This document shows positions 17,973 through 26,980 of a stretch of 64,000 nt of DNA, piece after piece. Position 1 is the stretch's first letter. Each line of letters begins with the position of its first letter. The translations under genes and the position numbers were made by a program. Below the pieces are notes generated by a model. It made no database searches. It saw nothing but the letters and a program-made list of their open reading frames with translations, and was not told where the DNA came from. This DNA is from UBA3941 sp002385665 (GTDB taxonomy: Bacteria > Bacillota > Clostridia > Caldicoprobacterales > UBA3941): NCBI GenBank assembly GCA_050949255.1, contig JBMNFJ010000016.1, positions 744,001-808,000 of the forward strand. Reading direction: 5' to 3'.

Positions 17973-18185
17973 ATGATAACATCAACAATAATGGTATATA
18001 TAAAGTCTGTATTGACTTATTCCACAGTATTGGTTTTTGTAATTTCAAGTATAGGCCTGTTTTTATTTTATTCCGCTTCAACGGTAAGAAAGGTATATCC
18101 AAAAGAAGCGACTATAGCCAAGTACGGGGCATTGGTTTATATGATTATAAGTATTGGAATCACTTTAGTAAGAATATTTATATAA
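17973..18185 (+). CDS. Small two-helix membrane protein, unknown function
   Basis: A 70-residue hydrophobic protein with two predicted helices (about 15-33 and 49-69) joined by a charged loop with VRKVYPKEATIAKYG. It resembles in size and layout small clostridial membrane proteins found near germination genes (CLC_0170 type); I recall that from general knowledge and cannot verify it. The ribosome binding site is weak (GGA, eight bases before ATG 17973). A -10 box lies just upstream. It is convergent to gerC, whose stop is eight bases away. A larger overlapping frame (17747-18247) on the same strand runs through the miaB promoter and looks spurious. Confidence 0.55.
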   Translation: MITSTIMVYIKSVLTYSTVLVFVISSIGLFLFYSASTVRKVYPKEATIAKYGALVYMIISIGITLVRIFI

Positions 18186-18193
18186 ATAGTGCT

Positions 18194-19321
18194 CTATGGT
18201 TCTATAAGCCCCACTCTTCTAATTTTTACTTGTATATCAAGGTCTAGGTTCATTGTTTTAAAAAGCTCGTCCCATTCCTTTCCATGATTATTCCAAAATT
18301 TCGGGTAATATCCTTCTATCTTTTCATCTATTTCAAAACAATCTACTCCAAAGGTATCCCTGCCTTTTTTGAAGGCGGTCTCTATTGCATCCCTAATGTC
18401 GTCCTCCATAGCTTTACCCCAATATTCAAGTGTTGCCTTTGTATCCGTTAGTGGATCTGGGTTTGTTACCTCATTTATATCCCCTTCTACCAGTACCTTT
18501 GTTTTTATTTTTATGTTTCTGTCCGTAATTTTAGGAATGGTGTGAGCGCTTATGTTGTAAGCATTTAGGGTTAGCCTACCCCCCATTTCATCAGGCAGAT
18601 CGGCGGTTAGTAGGCCTCGATGAATCTCTCCCAGTATAAATCGTTGCCCTGTCACTTCACGATCGTTAAACCAACCAACCAATTTATAATCCTTAAAGAT
18701 TCCAGCACCCAATACTTCTACATTATCCTTACCTGCCTTTACTCCAACCAGAGCTATATCAGATTTCCTAATAAAATTGCGGTGGAGATATCCTATATCA
18801 GTGAATGGAAAAATGCCAGAATTATTAGTTGAGTTTTGGGTGATTATCTGATCAATTACCATGGCTGAGGAGGGTGCCATCTGTGGTTCGGAATCAAGAA
18901 TTTCTTTTGCCTGACCTTTAGCAACGCAAACCGATGTTATCCTGCGTAAATTGGGCTCTCTAAAAAGATAGTCCAAGCTGTCTTTTATTCCTTTTCGGGC
19001 ATATTCTTCACCAAAAACAACGAGCTTGCAATGGGAAAGATTTGGAGTATTTCCGAAACGTCTCAATAGAGTATTGGTTGCCTCGGACAAGCTATCGGAT
19101 TCTATACTTATTTGTTGGGTGGATTTTTCCTTTTCCCCTTCCCCTTTAAAAGCTTCCAACAGGGCAACCTGGTAGGTTATAACCAGGTTATCGTCTTTTC
19201 CTGAATCTATTCCTAAACCAAGGATAAATGCGTTCTTTTCTATTTCTACCCGATCCCAACAGCCTGCGGTAAATATAATATATAATGACATTAAAGAAAT
19301 TAGGATCCATTTCTTAACCAT
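18194..19321 (-). CDS. gerC: Spore germination protein, Ger(x)C family lipoprotein
   Basis: The C subunit of a germinant receptor, a lipoprotein at the outer face of the inner spore membrane. The N-terminus is a lipoprotein signal with lipobox FTAGC (Cys about 21), followed by WDRVEIEKNAFILGLGID, typical of the family. The 375 residues match GerAC/GerBC/GerKC. ATG 19321 lies seven bases after GGAG; an in-frame ATG at 19327 touches that site. It overlaps the end of gerB by eight bases. As last gene of the gerA-gerB-gerC operon it is expected to be expressed in the forespore. Confidence 0.94.
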   Translation of the reverse strand: MVKKWILISLMSLYIIFTAGCWDRVEIEKNAFILGLGIDSGKDDNLVITYQVALLEAFKGEGEKEKSTQQISIESDSLSEATNTLLRRFGNTPNLSHCKLVVFGEEYARKGIKDSLDYLFREPNLRRITSVCVAKGQAKEILDSEPQMAPSSAMVIDQIITQNSTNNSGIFPFTDIGYLHRNFIRKSDIALVGVKAGKDNVEVLGAGIFKDYKLVGWFNDREVTGQRFILGEIHRGLLTADLPDEMGGRLTLNAYNISAHTIPKITDRNIKIKTKVLVEGDINEVTNPDPLTDTKATLEYWGKAMEDDIRDAIETAFKKGRDTFGVDCFEIDEKIEGYYPKFWNNHGKEWDELFKTMNLDLDIQVKIRRVGLIEP

Positions 19322-20411
19322 TCTCATGCTCCTTTTTCCCGGATATCAGAACTAGTATCAAAAGTATAGCCGCAAGTATCGATATGCTTAGGCCTAAGTA
19401 TCCTATATATGTGTTAACCATCTTTATCTCCGGTAGATCTTGTGGGAGGATTGCCAACATATATACAATTGGAGCCAAAAAATAGACAAAAGGTTGATAG
19501 TTCCTTAAAGTAACTAAGCGAACTAATGACAAGGAAGCCATATAGAAAAAATTAGCAACGGAAGTAAATGCGGCGAGAATCCAAAGCAGTACAAAAAAGA
19601 TATCGAACCTTTCAGCAAATGCACCGGGGAAATTGATTTTTCTTGCTAATGTAATAGTGGGATAATTCATCTGTTGGGTTGGCTTCAGCCCGAAAGCACC
19701 GATAGCCATAATTACCAATAGGGTATAGATGACAGTAGGTATACCTATTCCGATGAGGGTGTTGGGAATGTTTGCCTTCTCCCTGGCAATAAATGGGGTT
19801 ACCATTAATATAATTTCATATCCCAAGAAAGCAGAAGATAGGTTTGGTATGGACTTGATAGACTGCCATAATGACGGGAGTAGCACAGGCCTTAAACGGA
19901 CAAAGCTAAAATTGCTTGAGCTTAAACCAATTAATAAGAGAATCGAGAGTATTATTATTGGCAGGAACAATTCGGATAATTTTGCTATACCATTAATGCC
20001 GTTAAGGCAGAGATAGACAGCGGTTAACAGCATTGAGATCATAATGACTTCCAGTGGAGTGTTCAGTAATAGCAGGCCCTTTAACGCGTCTGAAAAGACT
20101 CTAAGTATTAATGCTGTAGTCGACAAGAAATATATTATAAGGATTAACCCCAGTAGCTTGCCAAGTGACTTCCCCAATAGGGTAACAAGGTATTCTACTA
20201 TGGTTTTTTTTGGAAAACGGTTTCCCAAAATATTCATGATTACAGCAAAAATAGTAGCTAATATGCCTGCCATAAGTGTGGATAATAGTGCTCCCTCATG
20301 AGCGGATTCAATCGCTATATTAGGCAATGATATAGCAATTACCCCCATTATAGTAGAGGATATTAGGGCAATATATTGGATTCCACCTAACCTATCATGT
20401 TTATTTAGCAT
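19314..20411 (-). CDS. gerB: Spore germination protein, GerB family (GerAB type)
   Basis: The B subunit of the germinant receptor, an amino-acid-permease-like membrane protein thought to bind the germinant. The 365 residues form about ten hydrophobic segments in an APC-transporter layout, with LSSAFLGYEIILMVTPFI in the middle. ATG 20411 follows AAGGAG. It overlaps gerA by eleven bases and gerC by eight, so all three are coupled. The specific germinant cannot be deduced. Confidence 0.93.
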   Translation of the reverse strand: MLNKHDRLGGIQYIALISSTIMGVIAISLPNIAIESAHEGALLSTLMAGILATIFAVIMNILGNRFPKKTIVEYLVTLLGKSLGKLLGLILIIYFLSTTALILRVFSDALKGLLLLNTPLEVIMISMLLTAVYLCLNGINGIAKLSELFLPIIILSILLLIGLSSSNFSFVRLRPVLLPSLWQSIKSIPNLSSAFLGYEIILMVTPFIAREKANIPNTLIGIGIPTVIYTLLVIMAIGAFGLKPTQQMNYPTITLARKINFPGAFAERFDIFFVLLWILAAFTSVANFFYMASLSLVRLVTLRNYQPFVYFLAPIVYMLAILPQDLPEIKMVNTYIGYLGLSISILAAILLILVLISGKKEHENG

Positions 20412-22008
20412 TTTTATTCTCCTTATAGGGATCTTGATCCATCCTATCTATATCCACAGGGTTAACACTAGCTGGCCTATTCCAAAGAAGATGTCGAGGA
20501 AGCCTTAATATCCAATCTTTTGTATCTTGGAGAACCAATGGCGCCTGCGGCGTCATATAATCAAAGCCAAAGCTCTTCAGGCTTACAAGATGGATATTTA
20601 ATAAAATGAAGCCCAATACTACACCATAAAGACCTAATACCGCAGCCAGTATCATCAAGGGGAAGCGAATCAGTCTTAGTGCAATTCCCGCGCTATAGGT
20701 TGGTATCACAAAGGAGGCAATAGCGGTTATGGCTACTAGTAGTACCATAGACGGGCTTGTTATTCCTGCCCTAACCGCAGCATCCCCTATTACTATACCA
20801 CCGACTATGCCGATAGTCTGGCCTATGGCTTTAGGCAACCTGGCACCGGATTCACGTAGAAGCTCAATGGTGATTTCCATTAGAAATGCCTCTACAAAGG
20901 CTGGAAAGGGTATATTGACTCTATTAGCAGCTATAGCCAGTGCCAGAGGGGTCGGTAAAAAGCTCGGATGATAGGTTATGACTGCAATATATATCGAGGG
21001 TACGAAGGCTGCTAATAAGGACGCACTCCAGCGAAGAAATCTTAGAAACGAACCTATAATCCACCTATCATAGTAATCTTCAGGGGCTTGAAAGAATTGA
21101 TATAATCCAGCAGGAACAATTATGGAAAATGGGCTGTTGTCTACCAGTATAGCCACCCTGCCATCAAAAACATTTGATATTGTGGTATCCGGCCTTTCTG
21201 TAAGCTGAACTTGTGGAAACGGAGAAAGATAGCTATCCTGTATCCATTGCTCAATCTGACCTGTTTCCATAATCTCATCGACATCGATTTGATTAAGCCG
21301 CTTCTCTACCTCTTCAACAAGCTTAGGATTAGTTATACCTTTAATATAGACATAGGCTACATCGGTTTTACTCCTGCGTCCTAGTTTAATGGTTTTTATG
21401 ACCATATTGGGATCTTTACATTTTCTCCTCAATAATGCAGTATTAACCCGGAGGGTTTCCGTAAATGCATCTTTGGGACCTCGAACAGATCCCTCAGTAT
21501 CAGGTGTGGATACGCCTCTTGCCGGCCATCCCCGTGCATTCACAATTAGAATCTTTTTTGATCCTTCCACTATCAAGGCTACTTCGCCAGACATTACCAT
21601 AAGCATACTTTTATCTAAAGTTTCAGCTTCTGCGATTTCTCCGACTGACACGGCATGCTCCTTTATGAAATCATATGCATTTTCAGCCTGTATTGATTGA
21701 CCTCTTGCCCTTTCAAGCATGGTTATTTCATACATTAGGTTTTTGAGTATATTTTCATTGATAACTTCCGAATTAACCAAACCATCAATAAAAACCAGAG
21801 CACAGGGTATACCCTGGGAACCTAGTTTGAATTCCCTAAATACCGCATCCGAACTATCCTCTAGAAAGGCCTTAAATTTCGCCAAGTTCTCATCGATACT
21901 TTTTGAAAGGGTAATATCCACCTTTTCTTCGGATTTTAACTGTGGTGGGTTATTCTCTTCCAATACCTCGAGGTTCTTGGGATTTTTATTTTTTTTGATA
22001 ATCTTCAT
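20401..22008 (-). CDS. gerA: Spore germination protein, GerA family (GerAA type)
   Basis: The A subunit of the germinant receptor; this family forms a ligand-gated ion channel in the spore inner membrane. The 535 residues have a polar N-terminal domain of about 300 residues with typical ESVRGPKDAFTETLRVN-like sequence (GSVRGPKDAF, FTETLRVNTALLRRK) and a C-terminal membrane domain with DNSPFSIIVP and PIYVAVI-like helices. ATG 22008 follows GGAGG. It heads the operon. I looked for a sigma-G promoter: a TGAATA -35-like box lies at 22073-22078, but no matching -10 was found. Confidence 0.95.
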   Translation of the reverse strand: MKIIKKNKNPKNLEVLEENNPPQLKSEEKVDITLSKSIDENLAKFKAFLEDSSDAVFREFKLGSQGIPCALVFIDGLVNSEVINENILKNLMYEITMLERARGQSIQAENAYDFIKEHAVSVGEIAEAETLDKSMLMVMSGEVALIVEGSKKILIVNARGWPARGVSTPDTEGSVRGPKDAFTETLRVNTALLRRKCKDPNMVIKTIKLGRRSKTDVAYVYIKGITNPKLVEEVEKRLNQIDVDEIMETGQIEQWIQDSYLSPFPQVQLTERPDTTISNVFDGRVAILVDNSPFSIIVPAGLYQFFQAPEDYYDRWIIGSFLRFLRWSASLLAAFVPSIYIAVITYHPSFLPTPLALAIAANRVNIPFPAFVEAFLMEITIELLRESGARLPKAIGQTIGIVGGIVIGDAAVRAGITSPSMVLLVAITAIASFVIPTYSAGIALRLIRFPLMILAAVLGLYGVVLGFILLNIHLVSLKSFGFDYMTPQAPLVLQDTKDWILRLPRHLLWNRPASVNPVDIDRMDQDPYKENKNAK

Positions 22009-22094
22009 GTATCCTCCAATACTATAGCTCTATCAAAAATCCTATCATTAGGTTACACAAATTCTAATCATTTATTCAAATCAGGAAAAAGGAA

Positions 22095-22127
22095 AGACAG
22101 CAGGGTTTTCAATTGCACCTGCTGTCT
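22095..22127 (-). terminator. Hairpin after the DUF1015 gene
   Basis: GACAGCAGG and CCTGCTGTC with a loop of about 13 bases; on the - strand a T-rich tail follows. It ends the DUF1015 gene and separates it from gerA. Confidence 0.7.
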
Positions 22128-22160
22128 TATATTAAATTATATTATTACGTAAGTATCGGA

Positions 22161-23492
22161 TTAACGGAATTTGTTGAAAACTAGACCGGTTATGAGTTTT
22201 GGATAGAAATAGGTGGATTTTTGTGGCATCTTCTCATTAGCCAATGAAACTTCCTGTATCTGTCTTATGGTGGTGGCAGACATAAAAAAGGTCATTTGTT
22301 GATTTCCTTGATCAATTTCTTCTACCCCCTCTAGAATACTATGGGTATATTTCAAATTCTCCTGATTTGCTAACTCCTTTTCTCCAATACCCAAGATCCT
22401 ATCAAGGATCAGAGTATGTAGAATCGATACATCAAGATCCAAGTATGAGCTGTGGCGATTTGGATGCAAGGCTTTCATAACATCCAAGGACTTCAGGGAT
22501 AGACTGTATAAGGGGGTATCCTTACCTAAATATAATACAAATGTGTGTAGGCCTTTGTCATCAAGTATATTCTGAATAGTATATGAAATATCCTTAGCAT
22601 TATAAGCTCCTACATCATGCTCATCGATATAGAAATGCTCCATCAAGTTATCTATTAAGGAATCCAAACTAAAATTACGTATACCACTAACCATTCTGTG
22701 AGTTGGGAGAATAACCAGGCCTGGGTCTTCCATCTCCACCATGGTCATCATAACATAGTTATAAAGCTCATCCCCAGTGTGGTCTGGATTCTTTTCCCTT
22801 AGTTCATTCCTATATGCCAACGCTGTTTCATACCTGTGGTGCCCATCGGCTATATATATTTTTTTCCCTTTTAAGGCTGCACTAACATCCCTTATAAACT
22901 GGGGGTCATCAACAGCCCATAACTTTTCGTTAGTTTTGATTAATCCACCGTCAGCAAGAATATCGGGCGTATGTTTTGAACAATAATCATTGATTATGGC
23001 TGGGATCCCGCCCTGAGGATCATCATATAAGCCGAATACCTGACTAAAATTGGCGTTGCATGCACGCATTAGGTTCAAACGATCAGCTTTTGGCTTGGAC
23101 AAGGTGTTCTCATGGGGAAGTATTATCCCTTTATCGAATTCCTCCAACCTTATCAACCCAATTAGTCCTGTTCTGGTTAGAGCTTTTCCATCCTCTAACT
23201 TAAATTCCTGTTGATAGATATATAGACAATCCTTTTCCTCAGGAATCAAAACACCTTGCTCTAGCCAATTATTCAGAGTCTCTCCAGCCCTTGTATATTT
23301 ATTGCAATGGTCGTTATCCCCTGTTAACTCTTTGGGGAGCTCCAGCCTAATGGAATTATAGGGATTTAAGTTATAATACTCTTCCTGCTCTTGACTGGAA
23401 ATAATATCATAAGGCGGAGTAATCACATTGGAGATATCACCCACTATATCCACATTGTATCGTAGAGCCTTAAATGGTAGGATTTCTGCCAT
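22161..23492 (-). CDS. DUF1015 family protein
   Basis: A 443-residue protein of the DUF1015 family, widespread in Clostridia, Thermotogae and archaea, with no established reaction. The N-terminus is typical (ILPFKALRY, VITPPYDIIS), and the conserved core IADGHHRYETAL (about 225) resembles ParB/nuclease-type nucleotide-binding motifs. In clostridia these genes often lie near serine or D-3-phosphoglycerate dehydrogenase genes; here they do not. Related proteins have been proposed to be serine kinases (SbnI/SerK-like), which is inference only. ATG 23492 lies behind AAAGGGG at a somewhat long distance. It appears monocistronic. Confidence 0.85.
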   Translation of the reverse strand: MAEILPFKALRYNVDIVGDISNVITPPYDIISSQEQEEYYNLNPYNSIRLELPKELTGDNDHCNKYTRAGETLNNWLEQGVLIPEEKDCLYIYQQEFKLEDGKALTRTGLIGLIRLEEFDKGIILPHENTLSKPKADRLNLMRACNANFSQVFGLYDDPQGGIPAIINDYCSKHTPDILADGGLIKTNEKLWAVDDPQFIRDVSAALKGKKIYIADGHHRYETALAYRNELREKNPDHTGDELYNYVMMTMVEMEDPGLVILPTHRMVSGIRNFSLDSLIDNLMEHFYIDEHDVGAYNAKDISYTIQNILDDKGLHTFVLYLGKDTPLYSLSLKSLDVMKALHPNRHSSYLDLDVSILHTLILDRILGIGEKELANQENLKYTHSILEGVEEIDQGNQQMTFFMSATTIRQIQEVSLANEKMPQKSTYFYPKLITGLVFNKFR

Positions 23493-23600
23493 TATATATG
23501 ACGCCCCTTTCTACACATATTATGCAACATTATCTTTACCTACACAATCTTATATTAATTAAGGGGAGCCGTCAATATCTCCGGAATCTTTGGATTATCA

Positions 23601-24221
23601 TTATGCTTCTTTCAAATGATTTAAATAATCAATAAGATCCGAGGCCTCCCTCTTAGTAAGGGCTTTGCTGTCCGTCTTTTGATATCTGGAGAAAATTATA
23701 TCTTTCATTTCCTCTTCCCTTAGATTTAGAGAATTATAGATGGCAAATATTGCTCTACGTTGAGGGTCGGTAATGGCTTCATCTTGGATAGATGATTCAC
23801 TGAAACTCTCATCTGATCGATCTACTGGGCTATCGGCGATCCTATCACCTTCTTCCAGATCGGGTGCAAATTGGGTACCGTAACCCAAGGCTGCAAGTGC
23901 GCGTCCATATGCCTTGGTATAGGCTTTTTCTATATAGTCGTGAAAATCTTCTCCCGTTTCGGATCCTACCCCAACCTCAACATTACCTTTGGCATCCGTC
24001 ACTTGGACTTCAAAATATGCGAAGCGATTATTGATATCGATGATCTTATCCAAAACAGTCGTTTGAGTGTTTTCGCTATTATTCTCACGAAACCAAACCA
24101 TTCGCCATTTCACTTCTAAATAATCTACATAACGAGTCTCCCACGAATTGGTTTTAGGGTTTCTCCTACGCAATGGAAGCTTCGTTAGATGTTCTTCTGG
24201 ATTAAATTGTTGTAGTGTCAT
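23601..24221 (-). CDS. Possible single-strand annealing protein (Rad52/ERF-like), uncharacterised
   Basis: A 206-residue protein. The N-terminal 120 residues have a beta-rich pattern (YLEVKWRMVWFRE, FAYFEVQVTDAKG) ending in DYIEKAYTKAYGRALAALGYG, a pattern shared with phage Rad52/ERF-like annealing proteins, whose EKA-TKA-GRAL segment is a hallmark. An acidic linker (about 125-155) and a small C-terminal helical domain (TDPQRRAIFAIY to LIDYLNHL) follow, again as in phage recombinases. Start: ATG 24221 lies seven bases after GGAG. No prophage genes are nearby, so it is a stand-alone chromosomal gene. Assignment rests on recalled patterns, not on a search; other DNA-binding roles are possible. 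Confidence 0.55.
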   Translation of the reverse strand: MTLQQFNPEEHLTKLPLRRRNPKTNSWETRYVDYLEVKWRMVWFRENNSENTQTTVLDKIIDINNRFAYFEVQVTDAKGNVEVGVGSETGEDFHDYIEKAYTKAYGRALAALGYGTQFAPDLEEGDRIADSPVDRSDESFSESSIQDEAITDPQRRAIFAIYNSLNLREEEMKDIIFSRYQKTDSKALTKREASDLIDYLNHLKEA

Positions 24222-24311
24222 CATCAAGCTCCTTATACCATGTATTCGGCTATAAACCGTATACATAGTATGTGAAAAACCCGTGAAAATTCCCTGTAGA
24301 TATTTTGGTAA

Positions 24312-24716
24312 TTAACCCCCACTTTTTACAAATACGCCAAACTTTTGATCCACTCTTCCAATATGATCAATAAGCCAATCGACCAGTTTTCGATTTAGCA
24401 GGATGGTAAATTGGTAGCTGAATCCTTCATTCTCGAATCGTTCTTGTAATTTTTTAACCTCTTGGGTAAAGTTCTTATGGAGTTTAGCGTGTTCATCTCT
24501 ATCGGGATAATTATACAACCTATGCTGTTCCTCCTCATATCGGAAATGTTCCTTTACATATTGAGAGAGAAAATTTAATACACTGGCAACTTCCTGTCTG
24601 CTATCTCCCCTTTTACAAGCTTCCAGCAAGTGGGATACCTGCTCTACCAGTGCCCTGTGTTGGTTATCAATTTCTCCAACTTCAATATTCCAACTATCCT
24701 GCCATTTGATTGACAT
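24312..24716 (-). CDS. Bacteriohemerythrin
   Basis: A 134-residue single-domain hemerythrin that binds O2 reversibly at a di-iron centre. All ligands are visible: His in NQH (about 20), His and Glu in EHFRYEEEQ (about 56-60), the pair in HAKLH (about 75-79) and the His and Asp in DHIGRVD (about 116-121). In anaerobes such proteins are thought to sense or scavenge oxygen. ATG 24716 follows AAAGGAGG. The gap of about 250 bases upstream shows no clear promoter or other feature. Confidence 0.95.
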   Translation of the reverse strand: MSIKWQDSWNIEVGEIDNQHRALVEQVSHLLEACKRGDSRQEVASVLNFLSQYVKEHFRYEEEQHRLYNYPDRDEHAKLHKNFTQEVKKLQERFENEGFSYQFTILLNRKLVDWLIDHIGRVDQKFGVFVKSGG

Positions 24717-24969
24717 CTATTTACCTCCTTTGCCCGTTGCAACAGGTTTTATGATATGACCATATTTTTGGTTCTGGAACGTTTACAGAAAAGAATGCAT
24801 ATTGTATTTTTTTGACGGTACATCTAATTCATAATCTATAAATAACCAAAATCAACATATAATAAACATATGCCAACATACTTAGAAAGTATAACCATCC
24901 GACAGGTGACTATCCTATTGATATCACCGTTGTGTCTGTAGAACTAGTTATTGTTTAGTCCCTAATCCA

Positions 24970-26127
24970 CTATCTTATTCGGTTTATTATATTCTTATAT
25001 AGTTGAATGCCTTGGAGTAAAATCTTTTCGTCAAAATTAAATAGGCTACTGTGTAGGGGATGAACAAGACCTTTTTTATCATTGCCGCTTCCTAAGAATA
25101 GGAATACACCTGGTACTATTTTTTGGTAGTTGGAAAAATCCTCTGCTATCATTAATGGGTTTACCTCTATGTATTGTTCTGGATTTAATATTTCTATAAC
25201 CTTCTTGGTCCATACCACGTCGTTTATAACTGGTGGATAATAGACACCTTCATGGAATTTGGTTTCGACACCATGGGATTTTTTTAGACCATCTAATAAA
25301 TCGAGTATCTTTTGTCGTATTCTATGGTAGATTTTGTCACTGAAAGTCCTAATAGTGCATTCCATCATTACACTCTCTGCAAGGATATTCCTAGTATCTC
25401 CACCATAAATCCTACCTATGGTAATTATGGCATTTTCGGTTGGATCTATTCCTCGTGAAATAATGGACTGGAGGGCAGTTATGAATTGGGATGCTACTAC
25501 TATGGTATCTATCCCATTATGGGGCATAGCTCCATGGGCACTTTTCCCTACGATTTCTATATTTACCTCGCTGGTTTGAGCCATTAGTGGACCGACCTTT
25601 GTTCCAATCATACCCTCTGGTAAATCCGGTAGAATGTGAAGCCCGAAAATTGCATCAACCTTGGGATCTTCCAACAAGCCTTCCTTTATCATAGGTAGGG
25701 CCCCACCTTCATTTTCCTCATCAGGTTGGAATATCAATACAATGTTGTCCTCCAGAGTATCTTTGTTCTGGGATAGCCATTTAGCCAGTCCTAATAAGAT
25801 GGCCATATGCCCGTCATGCCCACAGGCGTGCATAACACCTTTTCTTCGGGACGCAAAATCTAATCCTGTTTTCTCCTCAATAGCCAGAGCATCCATATCA
25901 GCTCTAAAGGCCAATGTCCTTTTCCCAACTTTTCCCCTGATTACTACTTTAATACCCGTTTTAGACAAAATCTTAATCTCTTCGAAACCATACTCATTAA
26001 GTTTTTTTAGAATATAATCTTTTGTCCCATAAACATCAAAACCAATTTCAGGATATTGATGTAGCCATCGTCTATGGCTGATGACGCTTTCCTCTAATTT
26101 TTGAACATCACCATCCAAAATTAACAT
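24970..26127 (-). CDS. M20D family amidohydrolase (N-acyl-amino-acid/hippurate hydrolase type)
   Basis: A metal-dependent hydrolase that removes acyl groups from amino acids. The 385 residues begin with the family pattern HRRWLHQYPEIGF, then FRADMDALAIEE, the metal motif MHACGHDGHMA (about 95) and EENEGGA (about 130). A dimerisation domain sits in the middle and the last ligand region is PLHSSLFNFDE. ATG 26127 follows AGGGTGGGTGAT; a GTG at 26139 lies inside that site. The substrate could be N-acetyl amino acids, hippurate or N-acetyl-diaminopimelate; nothing nearby decides. Confidence 0.9.
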   Translation of the reverse strand: MLILDGDVQKLEESVISHRRWLHQYPEIGFDVYGTKDYILKKLNEYGFEEIKILSKTGIKVVIRGKVGKRTLAFRADMDALAIEEKTGLDFASRRKGVMHACGHDGHMAILLGLAKWLSQNKDTLEDNIVLIFQPDEENEGGALPMIKEGLLEDPKVDAIFGLHILPDLPEGMIGTKVGPLMAQTSEVNIEIVGKSAHGAMPHNGIDTIVVASQFITALQSIISRGIDPTENAIITIGRIYGGDTRNILAESVMMECTIRTFSDKIYHRIRQKILDLLDGLKKSHGVETKFHEGVYYPPVINDVVWTKKVIEILNPEQYIEVNPLMIAEDFSNYQKIVPGVFLFLGSGNDKKGLVHPLHSSLFNFDEKILLQGIQLYKNIINRIR

Positions 26128-26260
26128 TATATCACCCACCCTGATTTAAGTTGTATTGATCCCTTTTAATAAAGGTTTGCCAACCTTCTTACAATGCTGA
26201 GCAATAATCATTTATAATAACAAATTAGGGTTCACAATAGGCTTCTAGCTAAAAATGATT

Positions 26261-26292
26261 ATAAAAAAAAGATTTGAGATAGAATTCTCAAA
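26261..26292 (-). terminator. Terminator of the five-tRNA operon
   Basis: On the - strand TTTGAGA, six bases, TCTCAAA, then TCTTTTTTTT, right behind tRNA-Leu. Confidence 0.85.
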
Positions 26293-26302
26293 CCCTTGAC
26301 AC

Positions 26303-26392
26303 TGGTGCCGGAGACCGGAATCGAACCGGTACGGTTTTGTTAAAACCGCAGGATTTTAAGTCCTGTGCGTCTGCCTGTTCCGCCACTCCGGC
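26303..26392 (-). tRNA. tRNA-Leu (TAA)
   Basis: Class II tRNA with a long variable arm; acceptor GCCGGAG/CTCCGGC, anticodon loop CTTAAAA, anticodon TAA, encoded CCA. Last gene of the five-tRNA operon. Confidence 0.97.
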
Positions 26393-26396
26393 AGAT

Positions 26397-26470
26397 TGGA
26401 GGCGGCACCCAGATTCGAACTGGGGATAAAGGATTTGCAGTCCTCTGCCTTACCACTTGGCTATGCCGCC
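26397..26470 (-). tRNA. tRNA-Cys (GCA)
   Basis: Acceptor GGCGGCA/TGCCGCC, anticodon loop CTGCAAA, discriminator U as expected for Cys, encoded CCA. Confidence 0.97.
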
Positions 26471-26476
26471 TTATTA

Positions 26477-26551
26477 TGGAGCGGAAGACGGGATTCGAAC
26501 CCGCGACATTCGCCTTGGCAAGGCGACGCTCTACCACTGAGCCACTCCCGC
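26477..26551 (-). tRNA. tRNA-Gly (GCC), copy 1
   Basis: Acceptor starts GCGGGAG, anticodon loop TTGCCAA, encoded CCA. The same tRNA is found again at 44924-44998. Confidence 0.97.
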
Positions 26552-26558
26552 TTATCCA

Positions 26559-26634
26559 TGGTGCCTCGGGGCAGAATCGAACCACCGACACGCAGATTTT
26601 CAGTCTGCTGCTCTACCGACTGAGCTACCGAGGC
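26559..26634 (-). tRNA. tRNA-Phe (GAA), copy 1
   Basis: Acceptor GCCTCGG/CCGAGGC, anticodon loop CTGAAAA, encoded CCA. A second copy lies at 61597-61672 and differs in the T arm. Confidence 0.97.
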
Positions 26635-26652
26635 ATTTCCTTATTATAACAG

Positions 26653-26729
26653 TGGCGACCCGGAAGGGACTCGAACCCTCGACCTCCAGCGTGACAGGCT
26701 GGCATTCTAACCATCTGAACTACCGGGCC
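26653..26729 (-). tRNA. tRNA-Asp (GTC), copy 1
   Basis: Acceptor GGCCCGG/CCGGGTC, anticodon loop CTGTCAC, discriminator G, encoded CCA. First gene of the operon. Copy 2 lies at 61511-61587. Confidence 0.97.
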
Positions 26730-26761
26730 GTAAAAAATGTAATTAACAAGGAACAAATGTA

Positions 26762-26790
26762 ATTATATAATAACATGAAGTACAAGTCAA
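26762..26790 (-). promoter_or_regulatory. Promoter of the five-tRNA operon
   Basis: On the - strand TTGACT (5 of 6), 17 bases, TATAAT, about 30 bases before tRNA-Asp. Confidence 0.75.
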
Positions 26791-26980
26791 AACCAATCAA
26801 AGGCTGTTGTTGCAAATTAGCTATATAATCCTTCCGATTTCTCGAAATTTCGTAACATCAATATTGCAAGGGAAATAGCATAAAATTCATACAAGGAATT
26901 TGTCTAAATCCTATTTTGCTTGACTCCAGAGGTAAGAAAGCCTTAGAATAACATATATTGGACTATAACCTTGAACGGAG

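Noticed and set aside
17747..18247. A 166-codon frame rich in aromatic residues
   Set aside because: It starts inside miaB on the other strand, spans both promoters and overlaps gerC. Composition looks like AT-rich noise; the 70-residue frame within is more plausible.
22009..22080. Sigma-G promoter before gerA
   Set aside because: A TGAATA box is present, but no CATnnTA-like -10 lies 17-18 bases away.
26340..26649. Reading frames on both strands across the tRNA cluster at 26.3-26.6 kb
   Set aside because: They run through complete tRNA genes and have no ribosome binding sites. Their peptides (GFEPATFALARRRSTTEPLP type) are well-known translation artefacts of tRNA clusters.
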